Source of the DNA: Henriciella mobilis
GTDB taxonomy: Bacteria > Pseudomonadota > Alphaproteobacteria > Caulobacterales > Hyphomonadaceae
Assembly (NCBI RefSeq): GCF_003576315.1
Contig: NZ_QWFZ01000015.1
Span: forward strand, 1 to 64,000
Direction of reading: 5' to 3'
Length of the DNA: 64,000 bases
Below are positions 1 through 7,775 of the stretch, piece after piece (position 1 is the stretch's first letter; each line of letters begins with the position of its first letter). Both the position numbers and the translations under genes were made by a program. The notes under the pieces were generated by a model, which was not told the origin of the DNA, made no database searches, and saw only the letters and a program-made list of their open reading frames with translations.

Positions 1-88
1 GGTAAGCGTCCAATAGTGACACGCTTGTGCGCGGTAGCGGGCATTCGATCTCTTTCGGCTGGTGTTCAAAAGCTGAAAGGAGATACCG

Positions 89-619
89 ATGCCGAAACTC
101 AAGACGAAGAAACGTGCCGCGCTGGAAGCGTTCTGGCGGGCCCATCATGAGGCCTGGAAACGCAGTGACTTGAATCAACGCGAATATTGCGAAGTGAACG
201 GCTTGCCGCTGAAGCGGTTCGGCAACTGGCGCGCCCAGTTCAAGCGGGAGCCGCGGCCTGAGCCAGTGGACCTGCTTTACCGGCGCGGAGGCCTAAGTCA
301 TAGCTTTAGTCATAGGCTTAGTCATACCCTTAGTCATAAGCTAAGTCATAGGCTTAGTCCTAAGTTGGACTACCAGGCTGAGATCCGGCCGACGCCAAAT
401 CGCGATCCGATTCTCCAGCCTCTTCAGGAAGGACGCCGGCGCAAGTTCAGCGCCTCAGACAAGAACGCGATCGTCAGGGCGGCCTGCCGACCGGGGGCTG
501 TCATTTCAGATGTTGCTCGCCACTATGGCGTTGCCCCGCGGGTTCTGTTCCGTTGGAAATCGGAGCTGGCTGTTGCTGACACGGGCGTGCGGTTCCTCAC
601 GGTCGAGGTGGCATCATGA
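89..619 (+). CDS. tnpA: IS66 family accessory protein TnpA
   Basis: This 176-residue protein is the first gene of the IS66 element. The N-terminus (about residues 8-50) has the pattern of IS66 orf1 proteins, with W-R-x-H-H-E and a Q-R-E-Y-C-E segment. The C-terminus (about 115-170) holds a Tnp1/HTH-like DNA-binding region (KNAIVRAACRPGAVISDVAR, then YGVAPRVLFRWK). Between them, residues about 69-92 form a run of S-H-x-L units encoded by a tandem DNA repeat, which is unusual for the family. An AAAGGAG ribosome site lies a few bases before the ATG. The stop overlaps the tnpB start by four bases (ATGA), so the two are probably translationally coupled. Confidence 0.9.
   Translation: MPKLKTKKRAALEAFWRAHHEAWKRSDLNQREYCEVNGLPLKRFGNWRAQFKREPRPEPVDLLYRRGGLSHSFSHRLSHTLSHKLSHRLSPKLDYQAEIRPTPNRDPILQPLQEGRRRKFSASDKNAIVRAACRPGAVISDVARHYGVAPRVLFRWKSELAVADTGVRFLTVEVAS
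291..366 (+). repeat. 12-bp tandem repeat inside tnpA
   Basis: About six diverged copies of a 12-base unit close to CTTAGTCATAGG run in frame through tnpA, encoding repeated Ser-His-x-Leu. Several copies are near reverse complements of each other because TTAG and CTAA alternate, so the tract could also fold. It may be a length-variable linker between the two ends of TnpA. Confidence 0.85.
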
Positions 620-969
620 CCTTGCTTCCAGAAGGTGTGCGGGTGCACCTGGCGGTCGGCTATACCGACATGCGCAAGGGGATCGATGGACTGTCGATGA
701 TGGTCCAGGAGGTGCTGAAGCGCGATCCGTTCACCGGGCATCTCTTCGTGTTCCGCGGCCGCAAGGCCAATCTGATCAAGATCGTCTACTGGGACGGGAC
801 CGGGCTCTGCCTGTTCACAAAGCGGCTCGAGCATGGCGTTTTCCCCTGGCCGTCAGAAAACGAGCCTGGCAAATCCATCGTCCTGACCTCTGAGAAGTTA
901 TCGATGCTGATCGACGGGATCGACTGGCGATCACCGGACGAGCGCTGGCGTCCTGATCGGGCGGGCTGA
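616..969 (+). CDS. tnpB: IS66 family TnpB protein
   Basis: This 117-residue protein matches the IS66 orf2/TnpB family from end to end: a V-G-Y-T-D-M-R-K-G-I-D-G-L block near the N-terminus, then F-R-G-R-K-A-N-L-I-K and Y-W-D-G-T-G-L-C-L-F-T-K-R-L in the middle. TnpB is required for transposition of IS66 elements, but its biochemical role is not settled. It starts within the tnpA stop (ATGA overlap) and precedes tnpC by about 75 bp. Length is typical and nothing looks broken. Confidence 0.95.
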   Translation: MTLLPEGVRVHLAVGYTDMRKGIDGLSMMVQEVLKRDPFTGHLFVFRGRKANLIKIVYWDGTGLCLFTKRLEHGVFPWPSENEPGKSIVLTSEKLSMLIDGIDWRSPDERWRPDRAG

Positions 970-1045
970 AACGCAGATGCGACCGATTGAATCAGGCCGC
1001 AGAAAGCTGTGCGAAGCGAGCTGATTCCAGCGTAATCTCCATGCC

Positions 1046-2590
1046 ATGGAGCTTGATCTCACCGCCCTGCCTGAAGACGTGGATGTGCTGCATGGCATGA
1101 TCCGCGAGCTGGCCGCGGCGCGCGAAAGCGAGCGCGCTGAGACACGGGCGGAGATCGAGCGACTGCGCCAGATGGTGAAGACGCTGCAGCGCAGCCAGTT
1201 CGGCCGCCGGGCCGAAGGCCTCGATCCCGGTCAGCTCCAGCTCAGCCTGGAGGATCTCGATGGTGATGTCGCCCGGCTCGAAGCGGCTTTTCCCGACTTG
1301 GCAGCTGAAACTGCAGCGCGCCTATCCCGTACCCGCGCGTTCAGCCTGCCGGACCACCTTCCGCGCGAGGATGTCGCGATCGAGACCGAGACCAGCGCCT
1401 GTCTATGCTGCGGCGGCGCGCTGCACTTCATCGGCGAGACGGTCAGCGAGATGCTGGATCATGTGCCGGCGCGGTTGCGGGTCCTGCGGATCAAGCGCCC
1501 GCGCTATGGCTGCAGAGGCTGCGGGAAGATCCACCAGGCGCCGGCCCCGGAGCGCCCGATCGCGAAGGGGCTCGCCACGCCCGGCCTGCTCGCGCATGTC
1601 ATCGTCAGCAAATATTGCGATCACCTGCCACTCTATCGCCAGTCGCAGATCTTTGCCCGCCAGGGCGTGAAGCTGAACCGGTCGACGCTCGCCAACTGGG
1701 TCGGCGGTGCAAGCTGGTGGCTGGAAGCGCTGCATGAGCGTCTGGCGAAACATGTCTTCGCGTCGACCATGCTGTTCGCCGATGACACGCCGCTGCCCGT
1801 GCTCGATCCCGGCCGGGGCCGCACGCGCACCGGCCGGCTCTGGGTCTATGCCCGTGATGATCGGCCCTGGAATGGGCCCGGTCCGCCGGCCGCGGTCTAC
1901 ATGTACAGCCCGGACCGGCGCGCCGAACGACCGGAAGACCATCTGAAAGACTTCAACGGTGTGCTGCAGGTCGATGGCTATGCCGGGTTCGAGCGGCTGA
2001 CTGCTGGCGGGGACATCGCGCTCGCTGCCTGCTGGGCCCATACCCGGCGCAAGTTCTACGAGGTCCACCAGGCGACGGGCTCGCCGATCGCAGCCGAAGC
2101 GTTGCAGCGGATCACAGAGCTTTATGCCATCGATGCGGCTATCCGGGGCCAGAGTGCGGACAAGCGCCGGATCGTGCGGGCCCGGAAATCCCGCCCGCTC
2201 GTCAGGGCCATGAAGGTCTGGCTGGAAACCGAACTCCAGCGTATCCCACCGCGCAGCGGGCTCGGCGATGCGATCCGCTATGCGCTGACCCGCTGGGCTG
2301 AGCTCAGCCGGTTCCTGGATGATGGCCGGATCGAACTTGACACAAACACGGTTGAGCGTGCCATCCGCCCGGTCGCACTGGGCCGAAAGAACCACCTGTT
2401 CGCCGGCTCCGAAGGCGGCGCTCAAAGATGGGCCGTCATCGCCTCGCTGCTGACCACGGCAAAGCTCAATGATGTCGAGCCGCATGCCTATCTCAGTGAT
2501 GTCCTCGACCGTCTCAGCCAGGGCCATCCGATGAACCGGGTCGATGATCTGCTGCCTTGGAACTGGGCGGGCTCACACAAGGACGTGTGA
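1046..2590 (+). CDS. tnpC: IS66 family transposase TnpC
   Basis: This 514-residue DDE transposase catalyses movement of the element. Residues about 20-50 form a leucine-rich coiled coil. A CxxC...CxxC zinc-binding segment follows near residues 117-160 (CLCCGG and YGCRGCG). The catalytic core has the acidic motifs F-A-D-D-T-P-L-P-V and Q-V-D-G-Y-A-G-F and the late E of DTNTVERAIRPVALGRKNH, all in the expected spacing. The reading frame is intact to a TGA just inside the right inverted repeat. Length and domain order are normal for IS66 TnpC. Confidence 0.96.
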   Translation: MELDLTALPEDVDVLHGMIRELAAARESERAETRAEIERLRQMVKTLQRSQFGRRAEGLDPGQLQLSLEDLDGDVARLEAAFPDLAAETAARLSRTRAFSLPDHLPREDVAIETETSACLCCGGALHFIGETVSEMLDHVPARLRVLRIKRPRYGCRGCGKIHQAPAPERPIAKGLATPGLLAHVIVSKYCDHLPLYRQSQIFARQGVKLNRSTLANWVGGASWWLEALHERLAKHVFASTMLFADDTPLPVLDPGRGRTRTGRLWVYARDDRPWNGPGPPAAVYMYSPDRRAERPEDHLKDFNGVLQVDGYAGFERLTAGGDIALAACWAHTRRKFYEVHQATGSPIAAEALQRITELYAIDAAIRGQSADKRRIVRARKSRPLVRAMKVWLETELQRIPPRSGLGDAIRYALTRWAELSRFLDDGRIELDTNTVERAIRPVALGRKNHLFAGSEGGAQRWAVIASLLTTAKLNDVEPHAYLSDVLDRLSQGHPMNRVDDLLPWNWAGSHKDV

Positions 2591-2644
2591 GAACTGGACG
2601 CTTACGATAACAGGGAAGCTTCACCAATGGATCAGGGAACCCGA

Positions 2645-4150
2645 TCAGCCCAAAAAAATCGGTTCCTGATCTTCCCACTTCACCGGGATCGAAATCTTGG
2701 AAAGCTGATACGCTGAGATATGCGGCGTCTGGCGGCCTTCACTGATCGCTTTGAGAATTCGCGGCGACAGAAATGCCAGATCGATATTATGCGTGATGTA
2801 GGATGGCGAAACATTCTGCTCGGCCGCGATATCGCTGATCGCGCGCCCGGCCTTGATGGAGTCGAGCCAGTCCATGGCCTGGACGATCCGACGGATAAGG
2901 GCCAGGTCGACCTTTCGCGATATGCCAGCATTTTCGAGTACGATTTTCCGTTCCACGCCGCGACGGCGCTGCGTGAACGGAGCGCGGATCGGGTGCGCGT
3001 TCTCCTGCCCCGCGACGTGGATTTCCAGCTCAGTTAAGCCAACCACCAGCCGGTCGATCTGTTCCAGCGTTTCGCGTTGCGATAGGGCGCGATCCGCCGA
3101 TAGCTTTCGGACGTCAGGGCGATGGATCAGCGCACTGAACGCGGCCTGTTCGAGCTCGCTGGCGGGTAAGCGGAGCTCATCGTCGGCTGAGACATAGTAG
3201 CGATATCGCCGCTGCCCTTTTTGAGCATGATGGGCGTAGAACGACCGTCCATTCTCGTCGAACACTTTGCCAGCGAGTGGGGACGGATTGGCGGCATTCT
3301 TCCTTGTCGTCCTGGCCACACGGTTGTTCGCGAGCGTCTCCTGAACCCGGCCCCAAAGCGCTTCCGAAATGATCGCTTCATGCAGGCCATCATAGACCTG
3401 GTCGCGATGCCTGATCTTGCCGCGATAGAGTGGATTGGAGAGCAGTTGATAGAGATGGCCGGTAGTGAATGGCTTGCCGCCGGCCACACGGCCCGAGGCG
3501 AACACATGCTGCTTGGTCCGCAGGCCTTCGGTATCAGCGTAGTCTTTCAGTTTCCGGACCGTGCCGACGTCGATGTATGTTTTGAATAGGGTCTGGACCG
3601 TCTCAGCTTCCTCCTTGTTGATCACGAGACCCGCATCTGTCTTGTCGTAGCCAAGCGGCAGAACGCCGCCCATCCACATGCCCTTTTTCTTGGAGGCCGC
3701 GATCTTGTCGCGGATCCGCTCGGCCGTGACCTCCCGCTCGAACTGGGCGAAGGAGAGCAGGACGTTCAGCGTCAACCGGCCCATGCTGGAGGCGGTGTTG
3801 AACTGCTGTGTCACAGAGACGAAGGACGCCCCTGTCGCATCGAACCGCTCGACCAGCCGGGCAAAGTCGGCCAGCGAACGGGTGAGCCGGTCGATCTTGT
3901 AGACCACGACCATGTCGATGCGACCGGCTTCGAGTTCAGTGAGCAGGGACAGCAGGGCAGGGCGGTCCATGGTCCCGCCGGATATCCCGCCATCATCATA
4001 TCGCTGCGGCAGAAGCTTCCAGCCTTCGTGTCGTTGCGACCGGATATAGGCCTCGCAGGCCTCCCGCTGCGCATCCAGCGAGTTGAAGGCTTGGTCGAGG
4101 CCTTCGTCGGAGGACTTCCGCGTGTAGATTGCGCAGCGAACCTTCTTCAT
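2645..4150 (-). CDS. Large serine recombinase (resolvase/invertase family)
   Basis: The protein of 501 residues begins with a resolvase catalytic domain (about 1-150). The Y-T-R-K-S-S-D-E-G segment supplies the nucleophilic serine, and D-R-L-T-R-S with F-E-R-E-V-T-A-E-R-I-R complete the active site. A Recombinase domain follows (about 165-290) and then a helical, probably coiled-coil tail. The zinc-ribbon cysteines common in this family are absent. I chose the ATG at 4150 rather than an upstream in-frame one because the conserved M-K-K-V-R-C-A-I-Y-T-R-K begins there and it overlaps the DUF2924 stop by four bases. With the two upstream genes it forms a cassette found repeatedly in alphaproteobacteria. 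Its integration target is not visible. Confidence 0.9.
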   Translation of the reverse strand: MKKVRCAIYTRKSSDEGLDQAFNSLDAQREACEAYIRSQRHEGWKLLPQRYDDGGISGGTMDRPALLSLLTELEAGRIDMVVVYKIDRLTRSLADFARLVERFDATGASFVSVTQQFNTASSMGRLTLNVLLSFAQFEREVTAERIRDKIAASKKKGMWMGGVLPLGYDKTDAGLVINKEEAETVQTLFKTYIDVGTVRKLKDYADTEGLRTKQHVFASGRVAGGKPFTTGHLYQLLSNPLYRGKIRHRDQVYDGLHEAIISEALWGRVQETLANNRVARTTRKNAANPSPLAGKVFDENGRSFYAHHAQKGQRRYRYYVSADDELRLPASELEQAAFSALIHRPDVRKLSADRALSQRETLEQIDRLVVGLTELEIHVAGQENAHPIRAPFTQRRRGVERKIVLENAGISRKVDLALIRRIVQAMDWLDSIKAGRAISDIAAEQNVSPSYITHNIDLAFLSPRILKAISEGRQTPHISAYQLSKISIPVKWEDQEPIFLG

Positions 4151-4536
4151 GTCTGCACACCAAAGAAGCGAGGCCCAGACCACTTGGTCCCAGTGATCTC
4201 CCTCGCAATGGCGCTGAGCGATCGCCAGGTCTTGCCGTTCCAGCGATAGCCGGCCTCGGTGATATCGACGGTTTGCTCGACGCCGTTCCATTCCCGAATG
4301 AGGCGTTGGCCGCTGCTGGCCGGCAAGGTGCTATCAGGCGCGGTCCCAGCTAGCCGTCGCAGCTTGCGAACCAGCGCCGCCCGTGGCCGACCCGAGGCTT
4401 GCCATTGGTTTTCGCAGGTCAGGATCTTCGCCATCATGGGCGAGCGGAGCTTGGGCGGCGGCGCTGAACCGATCATCTCGATCCAGCGCTCGATAAGCTC
4501 CTGTCGGGAAAGACGCTCGAAGTCGTTCCGGCTCAC
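4147..4536 (-). CDS. DUF2924 domain protein
   Basis: The 129-residue protein matches DUF2924, a small family regularly coded just upstream of large serine recombinases. Recognisable parts are an N-terminal helix with L-S-R-Q-E-L-I-E-R-W, the L-I-R-E-W-N-G segment and the C-terminal Y-R-W-N-G-K-T-W-R-S-L-S-A-I-A-R-E-I-T-G-T block. The latter resembles the region thought to bind DNA. Both ends overlap neighbours by four bases (ATGA), so the three genes are one operon. Function is unproven; its constant association suggests a recombination accessory factor. Confidence 0.82.
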   Translation of the reverse strand: MSRNDFERLSRQELIERWIEMIGSAPPPKLRSPMMAKILTCENQWQASGRPRAALVRKLRRLAGTAPDSTLPASSGQRLIREWNGVEQTVDITEAGYRWNGKTWRSLSAIAREITGTKWSGPRFFGVQT

Positions 4537-4769
4537 GCCTTGTCTCCGCGCAGCTTGAACCGGGCAGCGGATTTCTCGGTCTTCGCGATGCGGTCAATGA
4601 CATAACCGCGTTTGCGGAGCCGGGTCATCGCAGCGCGGACCGTGTGTGGCTGCCAGGCAAGCAAGTTGGATAGATGTTTGAGGGTCTGGCCTTTACCGGT
4701 CAGGGCCGCGACCAGGCGCGCTTCCTTCGTGCCGTCTTTCGGAGCGTCGATTGTGTGTTGGTCAGTCAT
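4533..4769 (-). CDS. DUF3489 domain protein (small winged-helix-like)
   Basis: This 78-residue protein has the DUF3489 pattern: T-K-E-A-R-L-V-A-A-L, then T-L-K-H-L-S-N-L-L-A-W-Q-P-H-T-V-R-A-A, and R-L-R-K-R-G-Y-V-I. That is a helix-turn-helix fold in which the second half would contact DNA. It is first in the DUF3489-DUF2924-recombinase operon and may regulate it or help the recombinase. The start fits the family and the stop overlaps the next gene's ATG. The 179 bp upstream hold no other gene. Confidence 0.82.
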   Translation of the reverse strand: MTDQHTIDAPKDGTKEARLVAALTGKGQTLKHLSNLLAWQPHTVRAAMTRLRKRGYVIDRIAKTEKSAARFKLRGDKA

Positions 4770-4948
4770 GGCTTGTCTCCTTCGGAGTTGCGGGCGCGGT
4801 CATCCGCTCCCACTGAGACAAGCCCGGGCCGATACCGGGCCACGCTTCCTGTTGTCGAAGACAGCAATGCTCGGAATGCGGGCGAAGTCCAGCGACCCGC
4901 GAAAAAGCTGCGTGGACTATCGGCGAGAGGTCGCGCCATGTTGCCGGC

Positions 4949-5152
4949 ATGGACGAACTAGATCCCATTCGCGAACTGGTTGTTGAAGCGATGGCCGAGC
5001 TGGAGGAGGCGTTGGTTGCTGGTCTTCCGGCGCAGGCGCCGGCGTCAGGCAAGCGCGAGATTGCGCTTAGCCTGGCGGCTTTAAGGGAGCGGATCGAAAA
5101 TGCTGTACGGAAAATCGAAAAAGCTGAGAGTTTACTTTCTGCCGTCCGCTAG
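4949..5152 (+). CDS. Small hypothetical protein, predicted helical
   Basis: An open frame of 67 residues diverges from the recombinase cassette. It is rich in Glu, Ala and Leu and would form a mostly helical, possibly coiled-coil protein (ELVVEAMAELEEALVAGL, then LRERIENAVRKIEKAESLL). No domain is recognised and the ribosome site is weak. It is listed because the composition is protein-like and no other gene competes for the space. It could belong to the mobile cassette. Confidence 0.45.
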   Translation: MDELDPIRELVVEAMAELEEALVAGLPAQAPASGKREIALSLAALRERIENAVRKIEKAESLLSAVR

Positions 5153-5261
5153 ATCCCGAAAGCAGACATTGAGAAGCTTTGCTTTCCTTCGTCCCGCGCT
5201 TCCCCGCACTGTCAGACCGTGTTTATATTGTTTGTGCTTTGAGACCCAAGTCTGGACCACT

Positions 5262-5286
5262 GCCGGTTAGAGTTTTCCGGCTTTTT
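5262..5286 (+). terminator. Weak intrinsic terminator candidate
   Basis: A GCCGG/CCGGC stem with a 10-nt loop is followed by TTTTT. The stem is only five base pairs, so this is tentative. It would end transcription of the small plus-strand gene at 4949-5152 before the convergent thiolase gene. Confidence 0.35.
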
Positions 5287-5320
5287 CACGATGGCCAACT
5301 GGTGATGTCAGCGTGATTAA

Positions 5321-6517
5321 TCAGGCTCTTTCGAATATCGCAGCCATTCCCTGCCCACCGCCAATACACATGGTTTCAAGTCCATAGCGGACGTCCCGAC
5401 GCTTCATCTCATGCAACAGGGTGGCCATGATGCGCACACCGGTAGCGCCAATAGGATGACCAAGGGAAATGCCGGATCCATTTACATTGAGGATGGATTG
5501 GTCATCCCAGTCCAAGCTTTTCAGGCAAGCCAGAACCTGAGCGGCAAAGGCCTCATTTATCTCAACCAATCCCATGTCGTGAATTGAAAGGCCGGTCTTC
5601 TTGAGCACTTTCCGGGTTGCCGGCACAGGGCCTATACCCATTCTCGACGGATCGCATCCTACCGCCGACCACCCCTTCAGAAAGGCCATCGGCTCGAGTC
5701 CGAACTCCTGGAGTCTGTCTTCGGAAACGACAAGGCAGGCGGCAGCGGCATCGTTCTGCTGCGCAGCATTTCCAGCTGTCACGGTTCCGTCCTTCATCAG
5801 GACACGCAGCTTGCTTAGAGACGCCGGCGTGCTTTCGGCACGGACACCCTCGTCGCGATCGAAGGTAATCGAATCCCCTTTGCGTTGAGGAACTTCGACG
5901 GAAACGACTTCATCATCGAATTTGCCGCTCTCCCAGGCCGCTGCGGCTCTCTGATGGCTCCGGGCCGCGAATGCGTCGGCGTCTTCCCGGGAAATCTGAA
6001 AATCGCGCGCCAGGTTTTCGGCTGTTTCGATCATACCGGATATCGGTCCGAAGCGTTCGACGGGCTGAGATCGTTCGCGACCACGGTCCAGTCGGTCGTA
6101 AAAGCGGGTGGTGCCCGAACGTGCACCCCAGCGCATATCCGTGGTGTAGTATTCGATATTGGACATGCTTTCGACGCCGCCAGCAAGGACGACGTCGCAT
6201 GCCCCCGACTCGACCATCATTGCGGCTGTGACGATGGACTGAAGGCCGCCCCCGCAGCGGCGGTCGATCTGCAGCCCCGGTACTTCGATTGGAAGTCCCG
6301 CATCAAGCGCTATCCACCGGCCGACGCATGGCGTTTCGCTGTTTGCATAGGACTGCGCGAAGACAACGTCCTCGATAAGCGAAGGTTCGATACCGGAACG
6401 TTTCAGGACTTCGCGTGTAACAATGCCGCCAAGCTTTTCGACGGGGACGGGTAGGAGCGATTTTCCGAAGGAACCAACTGGTGTTCGAACAGGGCTGACG
6501 ATAGCGGCACGTGGCAT
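5321..6517 (-). CDS. Thiolase (acetyl-CoA acyltransferase)
   Basis: A 398-residue type I thiolase that would cleave a 3-ketoacyl-CoA with free CoA at the end of a beta-oxidation turn. The nucleophile Cys88 lies in R-R-C-G-G-G-L-Q-S, His354 in G-H-P-I-G-A-T-G and the second catalytic Cys384 in C-I-G-G-G-Q-G. The frame stays open about 100 codons upstream, but I chose the ATG at 6517. It has AGGAG nine bases before it, gives the normal length, and starts the conserved R-A-A-I-V-S-P-V-R-T-P sequence. The gene follows the CaiB/BaiF gene by 13 bp and is last in a three-gene operon. Substrate chain length cannot be read from sequence. Confidence 0.94.
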   Translation of the reverse strand: MPRAAIVSPVRTPVGSFGKSLLPVPVEKLGGIVTREVLKRSGIEPSLIEDVVFAQSYANSETPCVGRWIALDAGLPIEVPGLQIDRRCGGGLQSIVTAAMMVESGACDVVLAGGVESMSNIEYYTTDMRWGARSGTTRFYDRLDRGRERSQPVERFGPISGMIETAENLARDFQISREDADAFAARSHQRAAAAWESGKFDDEVVSVEVPQRKGDSITFDRDEGVRAESTPASLSKLRVLMKDGTVTAGNAAQQNDAAAACLVVSEDRLQEFGLEPMAFLKGWSAVGCDPSRMGIGPVPATRKVLKKTGLSIHDMGLVEINEAFAAQVLACLKSLDWDDQSILNVNGSGISLGHPIGATGVRIMATLLHEMKRRDVRYGLETMCIGGGQGMAAIFERA

Positions 6518-6530
6518 GGCTTGGGGGCTC

Positions 6531-7655
6531 CTAAGGATTGCTAGGTGACGTTTCTTTCCAGCGAAGAAGAGTTTGCTCGCCGGCTTCACCGGGCGCGGCG
6601 GCTGGTGACTGAATGGCCGAGGGTGTGCGCGAAAGACGGGGAGCGGGAACGGGTTGCTCAAACCCGCCAATATTCGCATACATCCCTCGCTCGCGAGAAG
6701 CGGGGCTCTTCTGGGCCTCGTCGAGCGTAAGCACCTTATTGATGCAGGCGTCGAGCGGCACGAGCACCTCCATCCACTCATCGGCTGTCTTGTTCCTGAA
6801 CCTGGATTCAAGCAGCGCGGTCAGCGCGGGCCAGTGGCCGGTGTCGCGTTGCTCGAATTCAAGAAAGTCAGTTGCGTCCATGGCGTGCAAAAAGCGCGCG
6901 TAGAATTGTGGTTCGAGCGAGCCGACGGCGACATGGCGACCGTCGGAACATTCATATGTGCGATAGAAGGGCGCTGCGCCGCTGAGGATGTTCTGCTCAT
7001 ATCCAGGCTTCAAGGAACCAGATTGGTACGCGCCCGTGACCATTCCAAGAAGACTGGTCACGCCATCCACGATGGCTGCATCTACGATCTGTCCTCTTCC
7101 GGATGAGGTCCGCTCGAATAAAGCTGCCGCAATTCCGAGCGCGAGATAGAGCGCTCCGCCACCAAAGTCGGCAAGCAGGTTGAGTGGAGGCTTGGGTGGC
7201 CGACCAGGTTCAGACAGCTCATGAAGTGCGCCGGTCGCGGCGAGATAGTTGATATCATGGCCGGCATGAGAGGCATCCGGCCCTTCCTGTCCAAAGCCCG
7301 TCATGCGGCCATAGATTAGGGATGGATTGATAGAGTGAAGGTCGTCCGGACCCAGACCCAATCGCTCCATGACGCCGGGCCGATTGCCCTCGACCACGAC
7401 ATCTGCAATTGCGCAAGCCTGCCTCGCGCGCGCCAGGCCGTCCCGCGATTTCAGATCCAAAACAATCGAGGGACGGCCCCGCTGCAGGACGGGGTTTGGG
7501 CCTGTTCCAGCAACACCAGATGGTCGGTCGATGCGGAGGATGTCGGCCCCCATGTCCGAGAGGAGCATGCAGCAGAATGGGCCCGGGCCAATGCTCGCAA
7601 ATTCCACGACCTTCACACCCTTGAGCGGGCCTCTGACTGTTGTTTGTGAGATCAC
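6531..7655 (-). CDS. Alpha-methylacyl-CoA racemase-like CoA-transferase family III protein
   Basis: This 374-residue CaiB/BaiF protein aligns with the alpha-methylacyl-CoA racemase branch rather than with true CoA transferases. It has the G-H-D-I-N-Y motif (His133), D-F-G-G-G (Asp163) and L-E-P-Q-F-Y (Glu248). Their spacing equals that of the catalytic His, Asp and Glu reported for the mycobacterial racemase MCR. Racemases of this type convert (2R)- to (2S)-methylacyl-CoA so that branched isoprenoid or sterol-derived chains can enter beta-oxidation. The start is GTG with GGAG seven bases upstream. It lies between two thiolase genes in one operon, with an unexplained 120-bp gap on its 5' side. 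Confidence 0.88.
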   Translation of the reverse strand: MISQTTVRGPLKGVKVVEFASIGPGPFCCMLLSDMGADILRIDRPSGVAGTGPNPVLQRGRPSIVLDLKSRDGLARARQACAIADVVVEGNRPGVMERLGLGPDDLHSINPSLIYGRMTGFGQEGPDASHAGHDINYLAATGALHELSEPGRPPKPPLNLLADFGGGALYLALGIAAALFERTSSGRGQIVDAAIVDGVTSLLGMVTGAYQSGSLKPGYEQNILSGAAPFYRTYECSDGRHVAVGSLEPQFYARFLHAMDATDFLEFEQRDTGHWPALTALLESRFRNKTADEWMEVLVPLDACINKVLTLDEAQKSPASRERGMYANIGGFEQPVPAPRLSRTPSAIQSPAAAPGEAGEQTLLRWKETSPSNP

Positions 7656-7775
7656 TCGGATGCTCCAGCTTGCTGCACACCTTGTAAGACCGTGTCACCA
7701 GTGCGTCTCTGAGACGAAAGACAGTCTTGATCGCGACAGAGGGACTTTTCCTGAGTTCACCGAAGCCGGAGCAGC

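Larger units (their letters stand above)
2..2606 (+). mobile_element. IS66-family insertion sequence, complete
   Basis: The element carries the three genes typical of IS66 in order: tnpA, tnpB and tnpC. Its left end GTAAGCGTCC (2-11) is repeated inverted as GGACGCTTAC at 2597-2606, and similarity extends further inward (ACACG on both sides), so both termini are inside the window. The length of about 2.6 kb is normal for the family. The target duplication cannot be checked because only one base lies to the left of the element. It sits 38 bp from the stop of the serine recombinase gene, so it landed next to another mobile cassette. All three frames are open, so it may be active. Confidence 0.93.

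Noticed and set aside
297-366. Short repeats considered as a CRISPR array
   Set aside because: Units are 12 bp without spacers, lie within a coding frame, and no cas gene is present.
1403-2527. Long open frame antisense to the IS66 transposase gene
   Set aside because: It lies wholly opposite tnpC, has no family resemblance, and its composition reflects the GC-rich codon pattern of the real gene.
6518-6811. 98-codon upstream extension of the first thiolase
   Set aside because: It lies inside the racemase gene, does not resemble thiolase sequence, and the ATG at 6517 has a good ribosome site.
7656-7775. Possible small gene between the racemase and the second thiolase
   Set aside because: No start with a ribosome site and no protein-like frame is visible in these 120 bases, and no palindrome is present.
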